Shown here in pieces: positions 14,997 through 22,553 of a stretch of 64,000 nt of DNA. The translations under genes and the position numbers were made by a program. Origin of the DNA: Mycobacterium sp. Lineage in GTDB: Bacteria > Actinomycetota > Actinomycetes > Mycobacteriales > Mycobacteriaceae. Position 1 is the stretch's first letter, and each line of letters opens with the position of its first letter. The notes under the pieces are model-generated. The model worked only from the letters and a program-made list of their open reading frames with translations, did not search any database and had not been told where the DNA came from. Location: NCBI RefSeq assembly GCF_029961025.1, contig NZ_JASBVP010000001.1, positions 1 to 64,000 of the forward strand. The letters run 5' to 3'.

Positions 14997-16559
14997 GTGC
15001 CCGCGGTGTCGGGTGGTCTGCCGCCGCTTGCGGGGGTGCGGTTCTGGTCGGTCTCCCCCCTGCTCTCGCTTGCCGCGGATTTGGAGGCGAAGGCAGAGCG
15101 CTGCGAGGCGTGCTTTTCTGAGGCCTACACGGTGCTGTCGGCGCCCGGCTGGAAGGGCGCCTTCCGCGACACCACCGTCGAGCGCGCGGCGATCGCCAAG
15201 ACGCGGGTGGACGGGGCGGCTGATCAGCTGCGGGAGACCGCGGACACGGCCCGCCGTGGCGCGGAGCGCATCAGGGCGGCCAAGAAGTACGCGCTGGAAA
15301 AGGTCAATGAGGCGGAGCGCGAGGGCTTCGAGGTCGGTGAGGACTATAGCGTCACCGACACCCGCCGCGGCGGCAGCGAGCAGCAGCGCGCGGCCCGGGC
15401 GCAACAGGCCGCGGTGCTGCGGGCCGACATCCGCCACCGGGTGGCGCTGCTGGTGGCCGCCGACCGGGAGGTCGGTGAGCAGGTCATCGCGGCGTCGGCC
15501 GGGCTTGCCGAGTTCGGCTTCCCCGAAGACGTGCCCGGCACCGGCGGGGACCAGCACGCAGGCCCGGCGTCCGGCGCGACGGACATGTCCTCGGGTGACA
15601 TCACCGCCATCGACAAGGCCAGCCGCGGCCTGCTCGACCAACTCGAGCGGGAATACCGGGCGCTGCCCGACGGCCAAATCAAAACCGACCGGTTGGCCGA
15701 CATCGCGGGCATCCGCTCGGCACTTCAGGTGCCCGACTCGCACCTGCTGTATCTGGCCCGCCCCGACGACCCCTCGCAGATGATCCCGGCGGCTGTCGCC
15801 ATCGGCGACCCGTTCACCGCCGACCATGTGTCGGTGACCGTGCCCGGGGTGTCGGGCACCACCCGGGAAGCCCTCGCCACCATGACGCAGGAAGCCTATG
15901 GGCTGCGACGGGAAGCGCAGGGTATCGCGGGTAAAGTCGGCGAAAAATACCCAAGTGTCTCGACGATCGCGTGGACCGGATATCAGCCCCCGCCGACGCT
16001 GGTCTCGGGGGACACCCCCTTCGCCGATTTGGCGCACGCCGGGGCGCTTAGGCTGGAGTCGTTCCTGGCGAACCTGAATTCGGCGTCGCACAACCCGAAT
16101 CACACCACGGCGTTGTTCGGGCACTCTTACGGGTCGCTGGTCTCGGGTATCGCGCTGAAAGACGGCGCCAGCTCGGCGGTGACCAACGCGGTGATGTACG
16201 GTTCGCCGGGCTTTGAGGCGACCTCCCCGGCCAAGCTGGGCATGACCGACCACAACTTTTTCGTCATGACCGCCCCCGACGACCCGATCCGGCTCATCGC
16301 GGCCACCGCGCCGCTGCACGGGTGGGGCGCCGACCCCAACGACATCATCGACGGCCCGCCCGTGCCGCGCTACCGATTCACGCACCTGCAGACCGAGGCG
16401 GGCTGGGTGCACCTGGGCGGTGAGAATATCTACGAGAGCGCCTCCCATGGGCACGGCGGATACCCTCACGACCCGATGCACCAGATGACGGGTTTCAACC
16501 TGGCGGCGGTGCTGTTGAACCGGCCCGACCTCACCGTGCAGGTGCAACCCCACCAATGA
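14997..16559 (+). CDS. DUF1023 alpha/beta-hydrolase-like protein, Rv2542-like
   Basis: A 520-aa protein in two parts. Residues 1-190 are helical (AADLEAKAERCEACFSEAYT, then coiled-coil-like stretches with many Ala/Arg/Glu), resembling the helical hairpin of ESX-type proteins. Residues 230-510 are a DUF1023 alpha/beta hydrolase domain with the nucleophile elbow GHSYGSLVSG (Ser about 378) and a late His in SHGHGGYPHDP. No signal peptide is seen. The GTG start lies 2 bp after the upstream stop and the ATGA at 16556 couples it to the lipoprotein gene, so the four genes form one operon. Confidence 0.75.
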   Translation: MPAVSGGLPPLAGVRFWSVSPLLSLAADLEAKAERCEACFSEAYTVLSAPGWKGAFRDTTVERAAIAKTRVDGAADQLRETADTARRGAERIRAAKKYALEKVNEAEREGFEVGEDYSVTDTRRGGSEQQRAARAQQAAVLRADIRHRVALLVAADREVGEQVIAASAGLAEFGFPEDVPGTGGDQHAGPASGATDMSSGDITAIDKASRGLLDQLEREYRALPDGQIKTDRLADIAGIRSALQVPDSHLLYLARPDDPSQMIPAAVAIGDPFTADHVSVTVPGVSGTTREALATMTQEAYGLRREAQGIAGKVGEKYPSVSTIAWTGYQPPPTLVSGDTPFADLAHAGALRLESFLANLNSASHNPNHTTALFGHSYGSLVSGIALKDGASSAVTNAVMYGSPGFEATSPAKLGMTDHNFFVMTAPDDPIRLIAATAPLHGWGADPNDIIDGPPVPRYRFTHLQTEAGWVHLGGENIYESASHGHGGYPHDPMHQMTGFNLAAVLLNRPDLTVQVQPHQ

Positions 16560-17236
16560 GGGCCCGGTCGGTGCGTGCGCGGGCGGCTGCGGCCCTCGCC
16601 CCGGTCCTCGCTGTCGCCCTGATAGGGCTGTTGGGTGGCTGCGCGCTGTATGAGAAGGCAAGAAAGGCAGTCAAGGAGTTGAGCAACCCCTATGAAACCC
16701 AGCACCTGACCGAGCAGCAAAAGATCGCGCTGATCGACAGCATGCGCGCCAAGGGCTCCTACGAGGCCGCGCGCCAGCGCATCAACAACACCGCCCGGGT
16801 GATCGGCGAGCGGATCAGCGCCGCCGTGCCCGGCCAGACCTGGAAATTCGACGACGACCCCAATGAGCTGGAGTCCGCTCAGCAAGGCGGGCTGTGTGAC
16901 AAACTCGAGGCCGACATTGCGCGTCGTCCCATCGCTGACACGGTCAGATTCGGGCGCACGTTCACAGCGAACGAGTTCACCACCGCCGCCGGCATCGTGC
17001 GTAAGGAAGCCGCCAAGTACGGCGCCACCGACCAGTCCTCGCTGTTCAACGAGGCGTCCAAACGCGACTACACCGTGTCGGGCAACGGCTACGACTTCAA
17101 CCTGGGGCAGATCAATTTCGCCACGCTAAACGTCGAGGGCGACTGTTTCCTTTTGCAGCGGGCGCTTGACTCGCCGCCCGGTCGGCTGCCCCCGCCGACG
17201 ACCACCGCGCCCGACGCGCCCACACCATCCCCCTAA
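16556..17236 (+). CDS. lppA: LppA-family lipoprotein
   Basis: A 226-aa lipoprotein. The N-terminus is a signal peptide ending in the lipobox IGLLGGC (Cys about 29), followed by a conserved exported domain and a Pro/Thr-rich tail (PPPTTTAPDAPTPSP). It belongs to the LppA/LppB group (Mtb Rv2543/Rv2544), whose function is unknown. Its ATG overlaps the stop of the upstream DUF1023 gene. A near-identical second copy follows 21 bp downstream. Confidence 0.85.
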   Translation: MRARSVRARAAAALAPVLAVALIGLLGGCALYEKARKAVKELSNPYETQHLTEQQKIALIDSMRAKGSYEAARQRINNTARVIGERISAAVPGQTWKFDDDPNELESAQQGGLCDKLEADIARRPIADTVRFGRTFTANEFTTAAGIVRKEAAKYGATDQSSLFNEASKRDYTVSGNGYDFNLGQINFATLNVEGDCFLLQRALDSPPGRLPPPTTTAPDAPTPSP

Positions 17237-17257
17237 GCGACCGGAAGCGGTGAGCTG

Positions 17258-17941
17258 GTGAGAGCCCGGTCGGTGCGTGCGCGGGCGGCTGCGGCCCTCG
17301 CCCCGGTCCTCGCTGTCGCCCTGATAGGGCTGTTGACGGGCGGCTGCGCGCTGTATGAGAAGGCAAGAAAGGCTGGCAAGGAGTTGAGCAACCCCTATGA
17401 GACCCAGCACCTGACCGAGCAGCAGGAGATCACGCTGATCGACAGCATGCGCGCCAAGGGCTCCTACGAGGCCGCGCGCCAGCGCCTCAACAACACCGCC
17501 CGCGTGATCGGCGAGCGGATCAGCGCCGCCGTGCCGGGGCAGACCTGGAAATTCGACGACGACCCCAACTTGATCGAGTCCGCCCGGGCCGGGTTGCCGT
17601 GTGACAGACTCGAGGCCGACATCGCGCGTCGCCCCATCGCGGACGGCATCATGTTCGGGCGCACGTTCACAGCGAACGAGTTCACCACCGCCGCCGGCAT
17701 CGTGCGTGAGGAAGCCGCCAAGTACGGCGCCACCGACCAGTCCTCGCTGTTCAATGAGGCGTCCAAACGCGACTACACCGTGTCGGGCAACGGCTACGAC
17801 TTCAGCCTGGGGCAGATCAAATTCGCCGCACTGGAGATCCATGGCGCCTGTTTCCTTTTGCAGCGGGTGCTTGACTCGCCGCCCGGTCGGCTGCCCCCGC
17901 CGACCACCACCGCGCCCGACTCGCCCACACCGTCCCCCTAA
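17258..17941 (+). CDS. lppB: LppB-family lipoprotein, tandem duplicate of lppA
   Basis: A 227-aa lipoprotein nearly identical to its neighbour, with lipobox LLTGGC and the same exported domain and Pro/Thr-rich tail. Differences are concentrated in a middle patch (NLIESARAGLPCDRLEAD against NELESAQQGGLCDKLEAD) and near the C-terminus. It starts at a GTG 21 bp after the lppA stop. The very high nucleotide identity points to a recent duplication or continuing gene conversion. Confidence 0.85.
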   Translation: MRARSVRARAAAALAPVLAVALIGLLTGGCALYEKARKAGKELSNPYETQHLTEQQEITLIDSMRAKGSYEAARQRLNNTARVIGERISAAVPGQTWKFDDDPNLIESARAGLPCDRLEADIARRPIADGIMFGRTFTANEFTTAAGIVREEAAKYGATDQSSLFNEASKRDYTVSGNGYDFSLGQIKFAALEIHGACFLLQRVLDSPPGRLPPPTTTAPDSPTPSP

Positions 17942-18532
17942 GCGATTCCACATCGCAGGAAACGGGTGAGCCGTTGAGGGCCGGCGCGATTAGCGAATTG
18001 TAGTGACCGCCGCATCGTGAAATCCGTTCACGCCTTCCGCGATTCCTTTCAGCCTGGCACGCAGATCTGAGCGCAAAATGAAGCACCGACGAGCGGGTGA
18101 CACTGGGCGGGACTCATAACCGGTACATGGGCGTTTGCGTGTGCACGCCGGTGGTGCTGGTGATGATCTCGCCCACAACTTTGTTGTACGGCGAAAATAA
18201 GAAAATGAATTGCGATGAAAAGTAATTCGCCCGCTGTTTACGAGGCCAGACGCACCCGGTGACCCGCGGGCCCACCCGCATCCACCGGCCTCGGGCGCCA
18301 CAACCGTGCACTGCCCCAGCCGGGGCGGCAACCGCGACACCGGTGCCGCCTTGCACATCGTCCTGATTGTGCGACTACCCTGTCAGCAGTCCACGATCTC
18401 GCGGGATCAAAGTTGCCTGATATTTATTGCGGTAGTTGTCTTTTGAGGCTCGTTCAATCTTGCCCGGGCCGATGCCGCGGGAGCGGCACATCCCCACCCG
18501 ACAAAGTAGTGCGATCGGCTCGATGACAGGCT
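17942..18532. other. Non-coding gap with an AT-rich patch
   Basis: No gene is supported in either direction. The notable feature is an AT-rich stretch around 18175-18232 (many A-runs), unlike the flanking sequence, and a second AT-rich patch around 18418-18440 that may hold the promoter for the gene starting near 18533. No repeats or strong hairpins were recognised. Confidence 0.4.
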
Positions 18533-18973
18533 TTGGCCGGAATGCCATTTCCGTTTCATGTGCCGGGGTGCTCGACGTGGGATGAGTTCGGGGGGCTCAC
18601 AGGGCGTCTTGAGCGCGCCGTCTCCGACGGTCAGCCGCTGACGGATTTGGATTGGGCACGGGTGCTGTTTTTGACTGAAGTCACGTTTGCCAGCGATCTG
18701 ATCGGGTCGGGGCTTGATTTCGCGATCATGGCCAGGTTCTGCGATACCGAGGCGATAGGCCTGCTGCGGGGGTTGCAACGCAAGATCGGTGGCTGCGAGC
18801 GCGCCAATCCAGGTAACCGCTTAGGAGGGGCAGACGAGACGTGGCCGCAGCCGCTCCGACGTGACGGCGACGCCCGTCGTCAGGTCGTCGATCAACGCAT
18901 CCGCGAACTGCGCCAACCCGGCGACATCGACGCCGTAGGGTGCCGGGCGCTCGTCCTGGGCGAGGCGGGTTGA
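18533..18973 (+). CDS. Conserved hypothetical protein (paralogue of fragment at 3122)
   Basis: The first 87 codons ([60 protein letters not shown]) resemble the truncated gene at 3122 and look like a real, compact helical protein. Beyond codon 87 (position 18794) the frame becomes arginine-rich and runs antisense through the DUF309 gene; a one-base shift there would instead stop at TAG 18822-18824, so the true C-terminus is in doubt. The start is also uncertain (TTG 18533 or ATG 18542). Function unknown. Confidence 0.45.
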   Translation: MAGMPFPFHVPGCSTWDEFGGLTGRLERAVSDGQPLTDLDWARVLFLTEVTFASDLIGSGLDFAIMARFCDTEAIGLLRGLQRKIGGCERANPGNRLGGADETWPQPLRRDGDARRQVVDQRIRELRQPGDIDAVGCRALVLGEAG

Positions 18974-19300
18974 GGCGCTGCGCAGCAGGCTCACCGCACC
19001 CTTGACGTTGCCGCGTTGGACGTGGGTGATGCCAACCGCGAGTTGGGTCAGGCCCTGCCACAGCATCCGCTCGTCGGCCGGGCGGTGCTTCCACGCGGCC
19101 TCAAGCACCTCGTGGGCGTTGAACGCCAAGCCCCGGTCGAGCAGCTCCTGGGCATAGGCGAGGGTTTCGGCCGGCGCCAGCTCGAGGCCCTCCGGGATCG
19201 GCGGAACACCCACACTGCCGTGGGCAAGCGGTCGGCCTAGGGAGTCGCGCGGGCGTGCGCTTCGGGGACGGCCGAAGCGGTCGCGATCACGGTTGGCCAT
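18821..19300 (-). CDS. DUF309 domain protein
   Basis: A 159-aa protein with a basic N-terminus (MANRDRDRFGRPRSARPRDS) and the helical DUF309 domain, recognised by LLDRGLAFNAHEVLEAAWKH and LWQGLTQLAVGITHVQRGN. DUF309 proteins are widespread in actinobacteria and cyanobacteria; no biochemical role is established. The ATG at 19300 is chosen because the conserved basic start follows it; the frame is open further upstream. Confidence 0.8.
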   Translation of the reverse strand: MANRDRDRFGRPRSARPRDSLGRPLAHGSVGVPPIPEGLELAPAETLAYAQELLDRGLAFNAHEVLEAAWKHRPADERMLWQGLTQLAVGITHVQRGNVKGAVSLLRSASTRLAQDERPAPYGVDVAGLAQFADALIDDLTTGVAVTSERLRPRLVCPS

Positions 19301-19379
19301 GCACTCATCATGGCAACCTGAGCAACCTGAGCGGAGATCCGCTGGCGGGTCGCGCCGGCGGCCGAGGAGCGGGTGCGTG

Positions 19380-19862
19380 TCACCGGAGGGTGCGGTTTGC
19401 CACCTGCTCGTAGGCTTGCCTCGCCCCGGGGGACACAGCCGGCGAGAACACCAGCACCACGTCCTCCACCTGGAACATCCGCGGAATCGCGGCCGCATAC
19501 AGTTCGGCTTGGCCGGTGCTCGGAAACTTCAGGATCGACACGGTGTCGGTGTCCACGGCGTCAACACAGCCGATCTGCGGGCATTTCTGCGGCCCGACAT
19601 CGTGGGCGTTCGGGACCGCGAGCCCGGCGGCGGTGAAGGCGGCGACGAGTTCCGCGGCGGTCGTGGCATTGAGGATCGCCGCGCCGCCGGGGTGGCGGGT
19701 TTGGTCCGCGCCGCCGGGGGTGTGGGCACCGCACGCGCCGCCCGGCGCAACCAGAAGACCGGCCGCCGCAACCACCAGGGCCACGGGCCGACCCGCGGTG
19801 CGCGGCCGTGCCGTCGCGCGACGCGACGGCTCCGGCACCCCTCGACCCGCCGTCGTCGACAT
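19380..19862 (-). CDS. Exported hypothetical protein divergent from receptor kinase
   Basis: A 160-aa protein with a basic N-terminus, a hydrophobic segment (about residues 28-45, GRPVALVVAAAGLLVAPGGA) directly followed by a cysteine that could be a weak lipobox, and an exported domain with two further cysteines (QKCPQIGCVDAVDTDTVSIL). It would lie outside the membrane. It is divergent from the kinase at 20008 and shares a 145-bp promoter region with it, so it may work with the kinase sensor domain. The family is not recognised. Confidence 0.6.
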   Translation of the reverse strand: MSTTAGRGVPEPSRRATARPRTAGRPVALVVAAAGLLVAPGGACGAHTPGGADQTRHPGGAAILNATTAAELVAAFTAAGLAVPNAHDVGPQKCPQIGCVDAVDTDTVSILKFPSTGQAELYAAAIPRMFQVEDVVLVFSPAVSPGARQAYEQVANRTLR

Positions 19863-20007
19863 CCCCCCATCTTTCCCCTGCCGACCCCGACGCGGTGCCG
19901 CGTCACGGTCCTCAATCGGCACCGGTCCGTGATCGACCCGGGTGCTCCAAACGCCGCACGGGTGTCGGCGCCGCGGGGGATACTGCGTCGTATCGAAGGA
20001 GGCGCAG

Positions 20008-21576
20008 GTGACCACGGCCAATGCCCGCGGCGGCCGCATGTTCGGCAAGTATCGGCTGACCCGCTTACTCGGCAGGGGCGGGATGGGCGAGGTCTATGAG
20101 GCCTACGACACCGAAAAGGGCAGAACCGTCGCCCTGAAAATCCTCGCCGAGCAGCACTCGCACGACGAACAGTTCCGCACCCGGTTTCAGCGTGAGTCGC
20201 ACGCGGCGGCGATCCTGCAAGAGCCGCATGTGATCCCGATCCACGACTGGGGAGAGATCGACGGCAGCCTCTACATCGACATGCGCCTGGTGACGGGCCA
20301 AACGCTGCACGAGTTGCTCAAAGATGGCCCCCTGCAGCCGGATCGGGCCGTGGCCATCATCACCCAGGTCGCCGCGGCATTGGATGCCGCGCATGCCGAG
20401 GGGCTGATTCATCGCGACGTGAAGCCGCAGAACATCATCGTGACACCCGCTGATTTCGCCTACCTGGTCGACTTCGGCATCGCCGAGGCCCAAGGCGACA
20501 CCCGTCTTACGATGGTCGGCTATCACATCGGCAGTTTCGACTACATGGCCCCCGAACGGTTCAGCGACCGGCCGACGACGCCCGCAGCGGATGTCTATTC
20601 CCTGGCCGCCGTGCTGCACCAGGCGCTGACGGGGCAGACCCCGTTTCCGGCTCACGGCCTCGAGCAGGTCATGGCGGCTCAGCTCACCGCGCCGCCGCCG
20701 CGCCCCAGCATCATCAATCCCCGCGTTCCCGCGTCGTTTGACGACGTCATCGCCCGGGGCATGGCCAAGGAACCCGGCGACCGCTACGGTAGCGCGGGCG
20801 CCCTGGGGCGCGCCGCCCAGCGCGCGCTGCACGCCAACACCCGAAACCCGTTGCACACCCGGGTGCCGCCCGGACCCGGCGGCGTATTGCCCGCCGCCGG
20901 CCCTGCCGGCGCGCCGACCCGACCGGCCGGCCCGGTAGCCGGACCGCCCCTGGTGCGTCCCGGACGTGCGCCCGAACGCCGGTCGCGATGGCCGGCGCCG
21001 GTGATTGTCGTGGTGGCATCGGTGCTGCTGCTGAGCGGTATCGGCGTCGGCGCCGGTTTTCTGGCCCACCAAAAGCCGGGGCCCGCATACCCCACCGAGA
21101 CAACCTCCCCCGCCGCCGAACCCGGCTACCAACCGCCGTCCCCACCGCCGACCTCGACGCCGAGCGCGCTACCGTCGGCACCGGTGGATCCCGAGGAGGC
21201 GGCCCGGCAACGGCTGCGCCAGCTCGCGCGTGCGGACCGCCCGTTCGTCAGCGCCGAACTCGCCGATCACTGGGTGCCGCAACTCAGTTCCAAACGCCCG
21301 GGGGTTGTCGACGACGGCGTCGTGTGGGATAACGCAAGGATCCTGCAGGAGCATCTGGCCCTGCGCGAGGAATATCCCGGAGTGCGGCTGCTGTGGTCGG
21401 GCGACTGGTCGACCTTTTCCGCACCCGACTTTTGGGTCACGATCGTCGGCATCACCTTCCCCGACTCCTCCGGTGCCCTGGCGTGGTGCAAACACCGGGA
21501 TTTTGACCGTGACCACTGCCTGGCCAAGGTTGTCAGCACGACCCTCCCGATCGCGGGAAGCACCGCCTTGAACTGA
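20008..21576 (+). CDS. Transmembrane Ser/Thr protein kinase (PknE/PknF/PknH-like)
   Basis: A 522-aa receptor kinase. The cytosolic Hanks-type domain (about 13-275) is complete: GRGGMGEV glycine loop (22-29), VALK Lys44, HRDVKPQN catalytic loop (Asp137), DFG (155-157) and MAPE. A Pro/Ala-rich linker leads to one transmembrane helix (about 327-350) and an extracellular domain of about 150 residues with HWVPQLSSKRPGVVDDGVVW and LLWSGDWSTFSAPDFWV, also found in the catalytically deleted gene at 3856. The GTG at 20008 follows a good AAGGAGG site. The ligand and substrates cannot be told from sequence. Confidence 0.92.
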   Translation: MTTANARGGRMFGKYRLTRLLGRGGMGEVYEAYDTEKGRTVALKILAEQHSHDEQFRTRFQRESHAAAILQEPHVIPIHDWGEIDGSLYIDMRLVTGQTLHELLKDGPLQPDRAVAIITQVAAALDAAHAEGLIHRDVKPQNIIVTPADFAYLVDFGIAEAQGDTRLTMVGYHIGSFDYMAPERFSDRPTTPAADVYSLAAVLHQALTGQTPFPAHGLEQVMAAQLTAPPPRPSIINPRVPASFDDVIARGMAKEPGDRYGSAGALGRAAQRALHANTRNPLHTRVPPGPGGVLPAAGPAGAPTRPAGPVAGPPLVRPGRAPERRSRWPAPVIVVVASVLLLSGIGVGAGFLAHQKPGPAYPTETTSPAAEPGYQPPSPPPTSTPSALPSAPVDPEEAARQRLRQLARADRPFVSAELADHWVPQLSSKRPGVVDDGVVWDNARILQEHLALREEYPGVRLLWSGDWSTFSAPDFWVTIVGITFPDSSGALAWCKHRDFDRDHCLAKVVSTTLPIAGSTALN

Positions 21577-21626
21577 CGAAAAGCCGTGGCGGCGAACAGC
21601 TCGGCGGTATCGCTGACCACGCCTCA

Positions 21627-22055
21627 CTACCGACGCTCAAGCGGTTCGGTGATGAATGCGGCGATTTGCTCGACGAAACCCTGCAAATCGCCGAGGTCAT
21701 GAAGGCGCGCGATGACAATGCCGTCTGACACCTGGATATATTCGTGCACAAGAACATTTCGAAATCCGACGGCTTTGCGCAGCGCCTCCGCGATGTCGTC
21801 CGTGAGGACATCGTGACTTCCGAGCAGTCGCATCGCGTCGCCGTTGTCGGCAGGTGGCCCCCAACCTTTGGCCGAGCAGATGTGCTGTGCGACGTCGATG
21901 CAAGCCTCGATCGCAGTGACAAAGGTGTACTTGACGCCGCGCAGCCATATCGGGTCCGCCCGGCGGGCCTCATCGGCCGCGGATTCGCGACTCAGAATTT
22001 CCAGGTCGTCGCTGATACCGCGCAGCAGTCGAAGGATTCGAGTCTCATCGACCAC
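21627..22055 (-). CDS. hepT: HepT-type HEPN ribonuclease toxin
   Basis: A 142-aa all-helical HEPN protein. The catalytic RX4HXY motif is present in FRNVLVHEYIQV. HepT toxins cut RNA or are regulated by AMP groups placed on the motif tyrosine by the partner nucleotidyltransferase. The GTG start at 22055 lies inside the 3' end of mntA (11-bp overlap), the standard gene order for this module. Confidence 0.85.
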   Translation of the reverse strand: MVDETRILRLLRGISDDLEILSRESAADEARRADPIWLRGVKYTFVTAIEACIDVAQHICSAKGWGPPADNGDAMRLLGSHDVLTDDIAEALRKAVGFRNVLVHEYIQVSDGIVIARLHDLGDLQGFVEQIAAFITEPLERR

Positions 22056-22425
22056 GGCGCACCGCTTCGGCGAACTCCCTATGGGCCTGGGTGAGTCTCG
22101 GCAGCTCGTCCAGGTAGATCTTGCGCGTCGTCGCTTCCCAGACCACCCGCCTTGCGCGGTCGGTCTCGAATAACAGCCTGCCGTGCAGCGCAACTCTGCC
22201 CGCGAGTTCGAGGGGAGCATCGTTTAAGACGAGCAGGTCGACACCTGCGGGCAAAAGAACCTCGAAAGCCTGCGGTGGGTGCCCGCCGAAGTAGGCGGCT
22301 ATGTCGATGTCAGACGTCGCCCGTGCCGTGTTGTTGGCCCGGCTGCCGTGCAGGTAGGCGAAGACCGCGCCGTGACGCCGCAGCGCCTCGACGGCCTGGT
22401 CGATTCGCGTCGGGGCGTCGTTCAT
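22045..22425 (-). CDS. mntA: MntA-type nucleotidyltransferase antitoxin
   Basis: A 126-aa minimal nucleotidyltransferase with the signature GSRANNTARATSDIDIAAYF (GSX10DXD), the ATP- and metal-binding site. In characterised MNT-HEPN systems the enzyme neutralises HepT by adding AMP to the tyrosine of its RX4HXY motif. The ATG at 22425 is preferred; an in-frame start 12 codons upstream is possible. It precedes and overlaps hepT. Confidence 0.85.
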   Translation of the reverse strand: MNDAPTRIDQAVEALRRHGAVFAYLHGSRANNTARATSDIDIAAYFGGHPPQAFEVLLPAGVDLLVLNDAPLELAGRVALHGRLLFETDRARRVVWEATTRKIYLDELPRLTQAHREFAEAVRRGR

Positions 22426-22553
22426 GTGCGCAATTGTCGCAATTATCCGAGTAGGCCGCACACAGCCCGGATTTGCCGGTGCCCGGCGACTTTATGGGTC
22501 GACGGGTGTCGGTGTCCGCAGCCGCTCACCGCGCCAGGCGAAGACGGTCCGGC

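Noticed and set aside
14919..16661. A 580-codon leftward open frame opposite the DUF1023 gene
   Set aside because: The coupled starts and stops, the GHSYG motif and the lipoprotein context all support the rightward gene; the leftward frame has no motif.
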